Positions 31,347-43,300 are shown, counted from the stretch's first letter. The stretch is 64,000 nucleotides of DNA from Nemertoderma westbladi (GCA_032718475.1 JAUCBJ010003249.1:1-64000); one strand, 5' to 3'. Translations and numbers: made by a program. The notes: a model not told the origin generated them from the letters alone.

Positions 31347-31396
31347 CTGTAACAGATGATAGGATGAGATTTAGGGCAGTTGTAGATAGATTAATC
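31347..31396 (+). repeat. Diverged copy of the exon 4/intron 4 junction
   Basis: These 50 bases match 29885-29934 at 42 of 50 positions, starting CTGT..CAGATGATAGGA. They include the last 28 bases of exon 4 and the first 22 of intron 4. The donor GT is lost in the copy (GGGCAG). A 20-base piece (33401-33420) sharing AGGGCAGTTGTAGA occurs again in intron 5. Confidence 0.65.
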
Positions 31397-31499
31397 TCAA
31401 AGTGAACCTACCGGTATTTCAGTCATTATTATAATTTTATATAAAATAAAATTATAAAATTATATTATAAAATTATGGTGTTAAAATTATTAAACTTGA

Positions 31500-32090
31500 C
31501 AATAAGGCGGCAAGATGAGGTACGTGAGGTCTTTGGGGACCTCATTGCCTCTGCATTTGGGGGCGCCTGCGTCCAGCGTGACGTTACCCTGGCGTCCGGT
31601 TACCTGGACAGACGGGGCCGAGAAGTGGGGGGAATTAGGGCGGATCTCCTGGCGAGAGGAGTCTGAACCGAGCAGAGGGTGGCGTCTTTCGATATTGCGT
31701 TCGTAAACGCCGACGCCCCTCATATGCTCACCGGCCCTTGGACTCTGTCCTCCAACAGAGAGTCCGAGCCAAGAAGGGGCACTACAGCGCGGTGTGCGAA
31801 GATAGAATGTTCTCCTTCACCCCCCTTGTCGGAACCACCGACGGGATGTGGTGCAAGGGAGACTGATATCTTCATCAGCCACCTCGCTGAGACCCTAATG
31901 ACTCGGCGGCATGGGATGCGGGAACGTGGCCTTGCCTCCGTTCTCGGGGGAGTTCGGAGGCGGCTGCAGTTCGCTCTCCTCCGCTCAAACTCCCCTTTGT
32001 CTGCGTGGTGGCCGGCGACTATGGAGGGCGCTGGGCTTTGGAGATGGTGCGGGTCTGCGGGGCAATGACCTCGCAGACCGATATTAAACC
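31500..32090 (+). pseudogene. Second retroelement C-terminal fragment, frameshifted
   Basis: In shifting + frames this reads RRQDEVREVFGDLIASAFGG, GGIRADLLARGV, ASFDIAFVNADAP, GHYSAVCEDRMFSFTPLVGT and ETLMTRRHGM with RRLQFALLRS. The order R-x2-EVR, RADL, D-x-x(V/F), FTPLV then a basic R-x-x-(L/F) segment parallels the fragment at 21333-22418, but the sequence is GC-richer and only distantly similar. It therefore represents another member of that retroelement group, lying in DYNC2H1 intron 4. Confidence 0.7.
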
Positions 32091-32703
32091 CTGATGCACC
32101 ATTATTAATTGTATTGTTTTTGTTTTTAATTGTATTGTTCTGATTGGTGTTGGGATGTTGGTGCAGTTTTATATTTTAGTTTATTCTTATCGAGATGTCT
32201 CACTCGATTTATTATTTATTATAAAATTATAATTCGCTTATAAAATTATATTTGTTTTTTTTTCATAATTTTATACATTTTTACTAAATTCAATAATGTT
32301 TTAATTATTAATGACAATCACGTAACATAATTAATGTTTAACATGACGTCCACACAATGTTGACCCATATGAAGTGTACCAGACTATCTGCTTTATATTT
32401 CACTTTGCAGTTTACCCCATGTGAAGAATACCAAATGTTTTCACTAAATATCCAGGTTGCAGAAGGGCTGGTAACCAAAACAAAAAACTAATTAGTATCT
32501 GTACAGGTTATAAGAAAGAAATAAGCCTAATAAAACACTTAAAAAAAGGAGAAATTTAGATAAATACAAATTCTTTATATATTCCAATAAAATGTCATTC
32601 GATAAGTGAAAAAACCTGATATTATTCACTTGGGCGACAACGCTCAATAATTATTATATAATTAATAATTAATATTAAATTATAAATTTATTTGTGATTT
32701 TAG

Positions 32704-33021
32704 GTCGATACGTTCAGCGTCAACTGGTCGGCAAAGATTTGTGGCACATTCCGTACGGCGAGGCGCGGGAGTTGACGCGAAACGGCTCGCTCGTCTGCGA
32801 ACGATGGACCGCGACCTGCGATTCGTTGATCGCGGCCTGGCGCAAGTACTCCCCGCGTAAATGGCGCGAGGAGCCGCTCTCCGGGGACATTGTCGGACAG
32901 TTGTCGAAGCGGTTGGAGCAGGTATCCCGTCTCAGGAGTGTCCACGAGCAGTTACTGCGACTGCTGTCTGCCGGAGAGAAACAGCAGATGATCGCAACAG
33001 ATCCTTACAGTCCCTTTATTG
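32704..33021 (+). CDS. DYNC2H1: DYNC2H1 coding exon 5
   Basis: Acceptor GTGATTTTAG, donor ATTG|GTGAGT (strong). The 106-codon stretch includes GRYVQRQLVGKDLWHIPYGE, WRKYSPRKW, QLSKRLEQVSRLRSVHEQLL and DPYSPFIG, following family order. It starts and ends in phase 1. Codons are markedly GC-richer than the surrounding introns. Confidence 0.9.
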
Positions 33022-33676
33022 GTGAGTTTCTACAACCAACAACCTTTATTTTATTTATAAGTTTTAAGATTACTTCACTACTTTATTTTACTGTTACTAA
33101 AGAAAATTTACAAAAGTAAAGTAAAGATAAAAAAATTAATTACTTCATGTCAGACATTTATCGACCTACTAACAATAATTATTTTCACTAAATTTTAATA
33201 GGAAAATGATTCAGTTTCTACTAAGTATATTATCTCTATACGTTATATTCATATGTAAATATAATATTTTTAAAGTAATATAATATTATAAATAAATATA
33301 TTAGCAATAAAATCGATTAATTATTTAGTCTACGTAAGGGAAAAGAGCAGGTTACATTGGCACGTCATTCTAACCAAAACAATCAACAAAAGTCAATAGG
33401 CAGATAGGGCAGTTGTAGACAGTTTCTTTTTTGATGAAGAAAAAATTATTTTTGTGTTAATTAATATATTTTAGTGGAAGAATGAGTGTCAACACTTTTG
33501 AAAAAAAAATTTAATTTATTGGAGAAAGCAATTATTGTTTTAGTGCGCAATAACATTAATGCCTTACTTTATGTCAACTGTTAGACAAAATACATAACTG
33601 CTAGCCCACTACCAACTACTTGGAGTTCATACCGCGAGCCTTACATGTCCTCATTAATGTGTTTGATTCCTATAAG

Positions 33677-33913
33677 GTTTGAACCCACTGCAACCCAACC
33701 CGTACACTCAGCCGTTATGGAACGCCGCAGTCACTCAATACGAACGCGCGATGGAACCGGTAGAGAACACCGTCGCAGACAATCTACGCAACGAAATACG
33801 CGCGATGGACGGCCAACCGCAGCAACTACTGCGAGAGTTTCAGCGGTACAAGGAGTTGGTTCAGAGACCAAACGTTAAAGAGAAACTCGTCGCCGAGAGG
33901 GAAACCTTACTGA
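33677..33913 (+). CDS. DYNC2H1: DYNC2H1 coding exon 6
   Basis: Acceptor TATAAG at 33671-33676 has a weak pyrimidine tract. It encodes GLNPLQPNPYTQPLWNAAVT, QYERAMEPVE, QQLLREFQRYKELVQRPNVK and ERETLL, strongly matching the family. The donor is CTGA|GTTAGT. It ends in phase 1 and joins exon 7 to give LLSQLSVYID. The intron-6 minisatellite starts within a few bases of this donor. Confidence 0.9.
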
Positions 33914-33916
33914 GTT

Positions 33917-36900
33917 AGTCGATTAGTTTGTTAGTTTAAAGTTAGTGTTGTTTGTTTGTTAGTTTGTTAGTTTAAAGTTAGTGTTGTTTGTTTGTTAGTT
34001 TAAAGTTAGTGTTGTTTGTTTGTTAGTTTAAAGTTAGTGTTGTTTGTTTGTTAGTTTGTTAGTTTAAAGTTAGTGTTGTTTGTTTGTTAGTTTAAAGTTA
34101 GTGTTGTTTGTTTGTTAGTTTAAAGTTGGTGTTGTTTGTTTGTTAGTTTATAGTTAGTGTTGTTTGTTTGTTAGTTTAAAGTTAGTGTTGTTTGTTTGTT
34201 AGTTTAAAGTTAGTGTTGTTTGTTTGTTAGTTTAAAGTTAGTGTTGTTTGTTTGTTAGTTTAAAGTTAGTGTTTTTTGTTTGTTAGTTTGTTAGTTTGTT
34301 AGTTTAAAGTTATTGTTGTTCGTTTGTTAGTTTAAAGTTAGTGTTGTTTGTTTGTTAGTTTAAAGTTAGTGTTGTTTGTTTGTTAGTTTAAAGTTAGTGT
34401 TGTTTGTTTGTTAGTTTAAAGTTAGTGTTGTTTGTTTGTTTGTTAGTTTAAAGTTAGTGTTGTTTGTTTGTTAGTTTAAAGTTGGTGTTGTTTGTTTGTT
34501 AGTTTATAGTTAGTGTTGTTTGTTTGTTAGTTTAAAGTTAGTGTTGTTTGTTTGTTAGTTTAAAGTTATTGTTGTTTGTTTGTTAGTTTAAAGTTAGTGT
34601 TGTTTGTTTGTTAGTTTAAAGTTAGTGTTGTTTGTTTGTTAGTTTAAAGTTAGTGTTGTTTGTTTGTTAGTTTAAAGTTAGTGTTGTTTGTTTGTTAGTT
34701 TAAAGTTAGTGTTTTTTGTTTGTTAGTTTGTTAGTTTAAAGTTATTGTTGTTTGTTTGTTAGTTTAAAGTTAGTGTTGTTTGTTTGTTAGTTTAAAGTTA
34801 GTGTTGTTTGTTTGTTAGTTTAAAGTTAGTGTTTTTTGTTTGTTAGTTTGTTAGTTTGTTAGTTTAAAGTTATTGTTGTTTGTTTGTTAGTTTAAAGTTA
34901 GTGTTGTTTGTTTGTTAGTTTAAAGTTAGTGTTGTTTGTTTGTTAGTTTAAAGTTAGTGTTGTTTGTTTGTTAGTTTAAAGTTAGTGTTGTTTGTTTGTT
35001 AGTTTAAAGTTAGTGTTTTTTGTTTGTTAGTTTGTTAGTTTAAAGTTAGTGTTGTTTGTTTGTTAGTTTAAAGTTAGTGTTGTTTGTTTGTTAGTTTAAA
35101 GTTAGTGTTGTTTGTTTGTTAGTTTAAGGTTAGTGTTGTTTGTTTGTTAGTTTAAAGTTAGTGTTGTTTGTTTGTTAGTTTAAAGTTAGTGTTGTTTGTT
35201 TGTTAGTTTAAAGTTAGTGTTGTTTGTTTGTTTGTTAGTTTAAAGTTAGTGTTGTTTGTTTGTTAGTTTAAAGTTAGTGTTGTTTGTTTGTTAGTTTAAA
35301 GTTAGTGTTGTTTGTTTGTTAGTTTAAAGTTAGTGTTGTTTGTTTGTTAGTTTAAAGTTATTGTTGTTTGTTTGTTAGTTTAAAGTTAGTGTTGTTTGTT
35401 TGTTAGTTTAAAGTTAGTGTTGTTTGTTTGTTAGTTTAAAGTTAGTGTTGTTTGTTTGTTAGTTTAAAGTTAGTGTTGTTTGTTTGTTAGTTTAAAGTTA
35501 GTGTTTTTTGTTTGTTAGTTTGTTAGTTTGTTAGTTTAAAGTTAGTGTTGTTTGTTTGTTAGTTTAAAGTTAGTGTTGTTTGTTTGTTAGTTTAAAGTTA
35601 GTGTTGTTTGTTTGTTAGTTTAAGGTTAGTGTTGTTTGTTTGTTAGTTTGTTAGTTTAAAGTTAGTGTTGTTTGTTTGTTAGTTTAAAGTTAGTGTTGTT
35701 TGTTTGTTAGTTTAAAGTTAGTGTTGTTTGTTTATTAGTTTAAAGTTAGTGTTGTTTGTTTGTTAGTTTATAGTTAGTGTTGTTAGTTTGTTAGTTTAAA
35801 GTTAGTGTTGTTTGTTTGTTAGTTTAAAGTTAGTGTTGTTTGTTTGTTAGTTTAAAGTTAGTGTTGTTTGTTTGTTAGTTTAAAGTTAGTGTTGTTTGTT
35901 TGTTAGTTTAAAGTTAGTGTTTTTTGTTTGTTAGTTTGTTAGTTTAAAGTTAGTGTTGTTTGTTTGTTAGTTTAAAGTTAGTGTTGTTTGTTTGTTAGTT
36001 TAAAGTTAGTGTTGTTTGTTTGTTAGTTTATAGTTAGTGTTGTTAGTTTGTTAGTTTAAAGTTAGTGTTGTTTGTTTGTTAGTTTATAGTTAGTGTTGTT
36101 TGTTTGTTTGTTAGTTTAAAGTTAGTGTTGTTTGTTTGCTAGTTTAAAGTTAGTGTTGTTTGTTTGTTAGTTTAAAGTTAGTGTTGTTTGTTTGTTAGTT
36201 TAAAGTTAGTGTTGTTTGTTTGTTAGTTCGTTAGTTTGTTAGTTTGTTAGTTTAAAGTTAGTGTTGTTTGTTTGTTAGTTTAAAGTTAGTGTTGTTTGTT
36301 TGTTAGTTTGTTAGTTTAAAGTTAGTGTTGTTTGTTTGTTAGTTTAAAGTTAGTGTTTTTTGTTTGTTAGTTTGTTAGTTTAAAGTTAGTGTTGTTTGTT
36401 TGTTAGTTTAAAGTTAGTGTTGTTTGTTTGTTAGTTTAAAGTTAGTGTTTTTTGTTTGTTAGTTTAAAGTTAGTGTTGTTTGTTTGTTAGTTTTAAGTTA
36501 GTGTTGTTTGTTTGTTAGTTTGTTAGTTTAAAGTTAGTGTTGTTTGTTTGTTAGTTTATAGTTAGTGTTGTTTGTTTGTTTGTTAGTTTAAAGTTAGTGT
36601 TGTTTGTTTGCTAGTTTAAAGTTAGTGTTGTTTGTTTGTTAGTTTAAAGTTAGTGTTGTTTGTTTGTTAGTTTAAAGTTAGTGTTGTTTGTTTGTTAGTT
36701 TGTTAGTTTAAAGTTAGTGTTCTTTGTTTGTTAGTTTAAAGTTAGTGTTGTTTGTTTGTTAGTTTGTTAGTTTAAAGTTAGTGTTGTTTGTTTGTTAGTT
36801 TAAAGTTAGTGTTGTTTGTTTGTTAGTTTAAAGTTAGTGTTGTTTGTTTGTTAGTTTAAAGTTAGTGTTGTTTGTTTGTTAGTTTAAATTTAGTGTTGTT

Positions 36901-39064
36901 TGTGTGTTAGTTTGTTAGTTTAAAGTTAGTGTTGTTTGTTTGTTAGTTTAAAGTTAGTGTTGTTTGTTTGTTAGTTTAAAGTTAGTGTTGTTTGTTTGTT
37001 AGTTTAAAGTTAGTGTTGTTTGTTTGTTAGTTTAAAGTTAGTGTTGTTTGTTTGTTAGTTTAAAGTTAGTGTTGTTTGTTTGTTAGTTTAAAGTTAGTGT
37101 TGTTTGTTTGTTAGTTTGTTAGTTTAAAGTTAGTGTTGTTTGTTTGTTAGTTTAAAGTTAGTGTTGTTTGTTTGTTAGTTTAAAGTTAGTGTTGTTTGTT
37201 TGTTAGTTTAAATTTAGTGTTGTTTGTTTGTTAGTTTGTTAGTTTAAAGTTATTGTTGTTTGTTTGTTAGTTTAAAGTTAGTGTTGTTTGTTTGTTAGTT
37301 TAAAGTTAGTGTTGTTTGTTTCTTAGTTTAAAGTTAGTGTTGTTTGTTTGTTAGTTTAAAGTTAGTGTTGTTTGTTTGTTAGTTTAAAGTTAGTGTTGTT
37401 TGTTTGTTTGTTAGTTTAAAGTTAGTGTTGTTTGTTTGTTAGTTTAAAGTTAGTGTTGTTTGTTTGTTAGTTTAAAGTTAGTGTTGTTTGTTTGTTAGTT
37501 TAAGGTTAGTGTTGTTTGTTTGTTAGTTTAAAGTTAGTGTTTTTTGTTTGTTAGTTTGTTAGTTTAAAGTTAGTGTTGTTTGTTTGTTAGTTTAAAGTTA
37601 GTGTTTTATTTGTTTGTTAGTTTAAAGTTAGTGTTGTTTGTTTGTTAGTTTGTTAGTTTAAAGTTAGTGTTGTTTGTTTGTTAGTTTAAAGTTAGTGTTG
37701 TTTGTTTGTTAGTTTGTTAGTTTAAAGTTAGTGTTGTTCGTTTGTTAGTTTAAAGTTAGTGTTGTTTGTTTGTTAGTTTAAAGTTAGTGTTGTTTGTTTG
37801 TTAGTTTAAAGTTAGTGTTGTTTGTTTGTTAGTTTAAAGTTAGTGTTGTTTGTTTGTTAGTTTAAAGTTAGTGTTGTTTGTTTGTTAGTTTAAAGTTAGT
37901 GTTGTTTGTTTGTTAGTTTAAAGTTAGTGTTGTTTGTTTGTTAGTTTAAAGTTAGTGTTGTTTGTTTGTTAGTTTGTTAGTTTAAAGTTAGTGTTGTTTG
38001 TTTGTTAGTTTAAAGTTAGTGTTGTTTGTTTGTTAGTTTGTTAGTTTAAAGTTAGTGTTGTTCGTTTGTTAGTTTAAAGTTAGTGTTGTTTGTTTGCTAG
38101 TTTAAAGTTAGTGTTGTTTGTTTGTTAGTTTAAAGTTAGTGTTGTTTGTTTGTTAGTTTAAAGTTAGTGTTGTTTGTTTGTTAGTTTAAAGTTAGTGTTG
38201 TTTGTTTGTTAGTTTAAAGTTAGTGTTGTTTGTTTGTTAGTTTAAAGTTAGTGTTGTTTGTTTGTTAGTTTAAAGTTAGTGTTGTTTGTTTGTTAGTTTA
38301 AAGTTAGTGTTGTTTGTTTGTTAGTTTGTTAGTTTAAAGTTAGTGTTGTTTGTTTGTTAGTTTAAAGTTAGTGTTGTTTGTTTGTTAGTTTGTTAGTTTA
38401 AAGTTAGTGTTGTTCGTTTGTTAGTTTAAAGTTAGTGTTGTTTGTTTGTTAGTTTAAAGTTAGTGTTGTTTGTTTGTTAGTTTAAAGTTAGTGTTGTTTG
38501 TTTGTTAGTTTAAAGTTAGTGTTGTTTGTTTGTTAGTTTAAAGTTAGTGTTGTTTGTTTGTTAGTTTGTTAGTTTAAAGTTAGTGTTGTTCGTTTGTTAG
38601 TTTAAAGTTAGTGTTGTTTGTTTCTTAGTTTAAAGTTAGTGTTGTTTGTTTGTTAGTTTATAGTTAGTGTTGTTTGTTTGTTAGTTTAAAGTTAGTGTTG
38701 TTTGTTTGTTAGTTTAAAGTTAGTGTTGTTTGTTTGTTAGTTTATAGTTAGTGTTGTTTGTTTGTTAGTTTAAAGTTAGTGTTGTTTGTTTGTTAGTTTA
38801 TAGTTAGTGTTGTTTGTTTGTTAGTTTAAAGTTAGTGTTGTTTGTTTGTTAGTTTATAGTTAGTGTTGTTTGTTTGTTAGTTTAAAGTTAGTGTTGTTTG
38901 TTTGTTAGTTTATAGTTAGTGTTGTTTGTTTGTTAGTTTAAAGTTAGTGTTGTTTGTTTGTTAGTTTAAAGTTAGTGTTGTTTGTTTGTTAGTTTAAAGT
39001 TAGTGTTGTTTGTTTGTTAGTTTAAAGTTAGTGTTGTTTGTTTGTTAGTTTAAAGTTAGTGTTG
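33917..39064 (+). repeat. 28-bp minisatellite filling DYNC2H1 intron 6, about 180 copies
   Basis: The unit is TTTAAAGTTAGTGTTG followed by TTTGTTTGTTAG; an 8-bp extension (TTTGTTAG) recurs in many copies and point variants include TTTATAG, GTTGGTG and TTATTG. The array runs without interruption for about 5.15 kb. The + (transcribed) strand is almost free of C. Every unit holds two GTTAGT-like donor motifs and a T-rich stretch ending in AG. The array's first motif is the exon-6 donor itself. Confidence 0.95.
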
Positions 39065-39430
39065 CCTATCTGCATACCTATAATGTCTAACCTTCCGAAA
39101 ACGGTATTTAATAGCCTCTGCTTTTTAGTGCTCAAGTTTGAAGCAACTTAAGGTACTGAATGGTAAAAAGTTAATTCAAAAAATTTAAGTAATAAATTCT
39201 TCAAAATGCCCCAAAAGCCTATTAATTTTCTGCCTGTGATTTTTGTAGTAAATTATTCAGTTGAAATACTAAAAATTATATTTATGAGGGAATAACCATA
39301 AATTTGGGCCGTTTTGAAAATCAGACGTTCATCAATTTATTATTAAGAACAATATTTTTGAACATGACGGCGTTATAAATATTATATATTTTATACTTAT
39401 ATTATATATATATATATTATTTTTTATTAG
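39065..39430 (+). other. Unique 3' part of DYNC2H1 intron 6
   Basis: Non-repetitive AT-rich sequence between the 28-bp array and exon 7. It ends with a T/A-rich tract and TTTTTATTAG, which supplies the intron 6 acceptor. Confidence 0.7.
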
Positions 39431-39663
39431 GCCAATTATCCGTATACATCGACAAACTCCGAGAGGACTTCAACCAAGCCTCGACCGGTGGTCCCGGACA
39501 GGAGGCTAACAATGTCCCAGAGGTTGTTAACCTCATCATCTACGTACGGCAGTTGGAGGGTAAAGTTGGGGAAACATTGGGGATAGCTGAGCAGTTACTA
39601 GGCGATCTCGGCCCCTTCAAACCCTTCAGACGAAGCGCCCTTGAGCTCCAAGATGAACTGCAG
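39431..39663 (+). CDS. DYNC2H1: DYNC2H1 coding exon 7
   Basis: Acceptor TTTTTATTAG, donor CTGCAG|GTAGGT. It encodes QLSVYIDKLREDFNQA, EVVNLIIYVRQLEGKVGE and FKPFRRSALELQDELQ. RQLEGKV is well conserved in dynein tails. It ends in phase 0. Confidence 0.88.
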
Positions 39664-39835
39664 GTAGGTGATTAGTCCGACAGTGCTTCGTAGCATAGTA
39701 GCCGGCTATTTATTACCGTCGTTCTAAATTAACCTCTTCTTCTCTTTCCTACAGTATAACTGTACGCCGGTATGTCAATGTCGCAACCAATGAACTACGT
39801 TTAGTTTATTTGAGTGTTTCTTTATATATTCGTAG

Positions 39836-40066
39836 GTTTATCGGAGAGAGCAGTTCGATATTTGGTCCAGAGAGACTCTGCAAGCCATAGCAGACCCCGA
39901 TCAGCCACTGAGTCTGCACACCAGCGGTAGACTGATGAGTCTGTCTACCAAGGACGGAAAGCTTCGGGTCTCCTACAGCGAGAGACTGGTCTCCTTACTG
40001 AGGGAGGTCCGTATACTCGTTGCTATGGGATTCCCGATTCCAGCCAAGATTACTCATACCTCGGAG
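39836..40066 (+). CDS. DYNC2H1: DYNC2H1 coding exon 8
   Basis: Acceptor ATATTCGTAG, donor TCGGAG|GTAATT. Its 77 codons read VYRREQFDIWSRETLQAI, then GRLMSLSTKDGKLRVSYSER and LVSLLREVRILVAMGFPIPA. The phrase V-x-Y-x-x-R-L-x-x-L-x-R-E-V-R is diagnostic of dynein heavy chain tails. Phase 0 at both ends. Confidence 0.92.
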
Positions 40067-40164
40067 GTAATTTTCTTCTTCTAACTCAACTGTTTTGTGA
40101 ACGTCGGTGTGCTAGCTCGCTATGATTATCTTATTGCTTCGATTATTATCTTGTATTTCCCAAG

Positions 40165-40347
40165 GTTGCCCAGAAGTTTTACCGCCATGGAATTATATTG
40201 AAGCAAGTCGCTCATTTCTACAACACAATCGATCAGCAGATGATACATAGCCAGAAACCCATGATGCTCGATGCCGCCTTAGCGTTCGAGAAAATTGTTA
40301 AGAATCCAAATACCACGAGTAAGAATGAAGGTGGTGACAAAGTACAG
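40165..40347 (+). CDS. DYNC2H1: DYNC2H1 coding exon 9, source of the giant repeat
   Basis: Acceptor TTTCCCAAG, donor CAG|GTGGGT at 40348. It encodes VAQKFYRHGIILKQVAHFYN, TIDQQMIHSQKPMMLDAALA and FEKIVKNPNTTSKNEGGDKVQ. QVAHFYNTIDQQM is near-identical across the family. The exon ends in phase 0 where vertebrate DYNC2H1 has a similar variable GGK-x-Q stretch. Its last 16 bases, TGGTGACAAAGTACAG, are the first part of the 41-bp unit repeated through the rest of the window. Reading on into the intron adds 24 codons before a stop. Confidence 0.9.
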
Positions 40348-43300
40348 GTGGGTTGTATATGGAGTATCTCTATGGTGACAAAGTACAGGTGGGTTGTATA
40401 TGGAGTATCTCCATGGTGACAAAGTACAGGTGGGTTGTGTATGGAGTATCTCTATGGTGACAAAGTAACGGTGGGTTGTATACGGAGTATCTCCATGGTG
40501 ACAAAGTACGGGTGGGTTGTATATGGAGTATCTCTCTCTATGGTGATAAAGTACAGGTGGGTTGTGTATGGAGTATCTCTATGGTGATAAAGTACAGGTG
40601 GGTTGTGTATGGAGTATCTCTATGGTGATAAAGTACAGGTGGGTTGTGTATGGAGTATCTCTATGGTGATAAAGTACAGGTGGGTTGTGTATGGAGTATC
40701 TCTCTCTATGGTGACAAAGTACAGGTGGGTTGTATATGGAGTATCTCTATGGTGACAAAGTACAGGTGGGTTGTGTATGGAGTATCTCTATGGTGATAAA
40801 GTACAGTGGGTTGTGTATGGAGTATCTCTATGGTGATAAAGTACAGGTGGGTTGTGTATGGAGTATCTCTATGGTGATAAAGTACAGGTGGGTTGTGTAT
40901 GGAGTATCTCTATGGTGATAAAGTACAGGTGGGTTGTGTATGGAGTATCTCTATGGTGATAAAGTACAGGTGGGTTGTGTATGGAGTATCTCTATGGTGA
41001 TAAAGTACAGGTGGGTTGTGTATGGAGTATCTCTCTCTATGGTGACAAAGTACAGGTGGGTTGTATATGGAGTATCTCTATGGTGACAAAGTACAGGTGG
41101 GTTGTGTATGGAGTATCTCTATGGTGATAAAGTACAGTGGGTTGTATATGGAGTATCTCCATGGTGATAAAGTACAGGTGGGTTGTGTATGGAGTATCTC
41201 TATGGTGACAAATTACAGGTGGGTTGTATATGGAGTATCTCCATGGTGACAAAGTACAGGTGGGTTGTGTATGGAGTATCTCTATGGTGATAAAGTACAG
41301 GTGGGTTGTGTATGGAGTATCTCTCTCTATGGTGACAAAGTACAGGTGGGTTGTATATGGAGTATCTCCATGGTGACAAAGTACAGGTGGGTTGTGTATG
41401 GAGTATCTCTATGGTGACAAAGTACAGTGGGTTGTATATGTAGTATCTCTATGGTGATAAAGTACAGGTGGGTTGTATATGGAGTATCTCTATGGTGACA
41501 AAGTACAGGTGGGTTGTATATGGAGTATCTCTATGGTGACAAAGTACAGGTGGGTTGTATATGGAGTATCTCCATGGTGACAAAGTACAGGTGGGTTGTG
41601 TATGGAGTATCTCTATGGTGACAAAGTACAGTGGGTTGTATATGGAGTATCTCTATGGTGATAAAGTACAGGTGGGTTGTGTATGGAGTATCTCCATGGT
41701 GACAAAGTACAGGTGGGTTGTATATGGAGTATCTCTATGGTGATAAAGTACAGGTGGGTTGTGTATGGAGTATCTCTATGGTGACAAAGTACAGGTGGGT
41801 TGTATATGGAGTATCTCTCTCTATGGTGACAAAGTACAGGTGGGTTGTATATGGAGTATCTCTCTCTATGGTGACAAAGTACAGGTGGGTTGTATATGGA
41901 GTATCTCTATGGTGATAAAGTACAGTGGGTTGTATATGGAGTATCTCTATGGTGACAAAGTACAGGTGGGTTGTGTATGGAGTATCTCCATGGTGACAAA
42001 GTACAGGTGGGTTGTGTATGGAGTATCTCTATGGTGACAAAGTACAGGTGGGTTGTATATGGAGTATCTCTATGGTGATAAAGTACAGGTGGGTTGTGTA
42101 TGGAGTATCTCTCTCTATGGTGACAAAGTACAGGTGGGTTGTATATGGAGTATCTCTCTCTATGGTGACAAAGTACAGGTGGGTTGTATATGGAGTATCT
42201 CTATGGTGATAAAGTACAGTGGGTTGTATATGGAGTATCTCTATGGTGACAAAGTACAGGTGGGTTGTATATGGAGTATCTCTCTCTATGGTGACAAAGT
42301 ACAGTGGGTTGTATATGGAGTATCTCTATGGTGACAAAGTACAGGTGGGTTGTATATGGAGTATCTCTATGGTGACAAAGTACAGTGGGTTGTATATGGA
42401 GTATCTCTATGGTGACAAAGTACAGGTGGGTTGTATATGGAGTATCTCTCTCTATGGTGACAAAGTACAGTGGGTTGTATATGGAGTATCTCTATGGTGA
42501 CAAAGTACAGGTGGGTTGTATATGGAGTATCTCTCTCTATGGTGACAAAGTACAGTGGGTTGTATATGGAGTATCTCTATGGTGACAAAGTACAGGTGGG
42601 TTGTATATGGAGTATCTCTCTCTATGGTGACAAAGTACAGTGGGTTGTATATGGAGTATCTCTATGGTGACAAAGTACAGGTGGGTTGTATATGGAGTAT
42701 CTCTATGGTGACAAAGTACAGTGGGTTGTATATGGAGTATCTCTATGGTGACAAAGTACAGGTGGGTTGTATATGGAGTATCTCTCTCTATGGTGACAAA
42801 GTACAGTGGGTTGTATATGGAGTATCTCTATGGTGACAAAGTACAGGTGGGTTGTATATGGAGTATCTCTATGGTGATAAAGTACAGTGGGTTGTATATG
42901 GAGTATCTCTATGGTGACAAAGTACAGGTGGGTTGTATATGGAGTATCTCTCTCTATGGTGACAAAGTACAGTGGGTTGTATATGGAGTATCTCTATGGT
43001 GACAAAGTACAGGTGGGTTGTATATGGAGTATCTCTATGGTGATAAAGTACAGTGGGTTGTATATGGAGTATCTCTATGGTGACAAAGTACAGTGGGTTG
43101 TATATGGAGTATCTCTATGGTGATAAAGTACAGGTGGGTTGTGTATGGAGTATCTCTATGGTGACAAAGTACAGGTGGGTTGTATATGGAGTATCTCTAT
43201 GGTGATAAAGTACAGGTGGGTTGTATATGGAGTATCTCTATGGTGATAAAGTACAGTGGGTTGTATATGGAGTATCTCTATGGTGACAAAGTACAGGTGG

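Larger units (their letters stand above)
25491..40347 (+). other. DYNC2H1: DYNC2H1 gene, 5' part (nine coding exons)
   Basis: Cytoplasmic dynein-2 heavy chain, the motor of retrograde intraflagellar transport in cilia. Nine coding exons join in phase: 25491-25676, 26102-26322, 27917-28059, 29688-29912, 32704-33021, 33677-33913, 39431-39663, 39836-40066 and 40165-40347, giving 659 codons of a protein of about 4,300. All introns are GT-AG. The joined protein follows the DYNC2H1 N-terminal tail (DHC_N1 region), which dimerises the motor and binds its intermediate and light-intermediate chains. The AAA motor lies beyond the window. Intron 9 is at least 23.65 kb of tandem repeat. Whether transcripts are correctly spliced across introns 6 and 9 cannot be told from sequence. 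Confidence 0.9.

Noticed and set aside
33914-33921. Stop codon TAG after exon 6 as the end of a short protein
   Set aside because: The TAG lies inside the GTTAGT donor. Removing intron 6 continues the conserved DYNC2H1 sequence in phase into exon 7.
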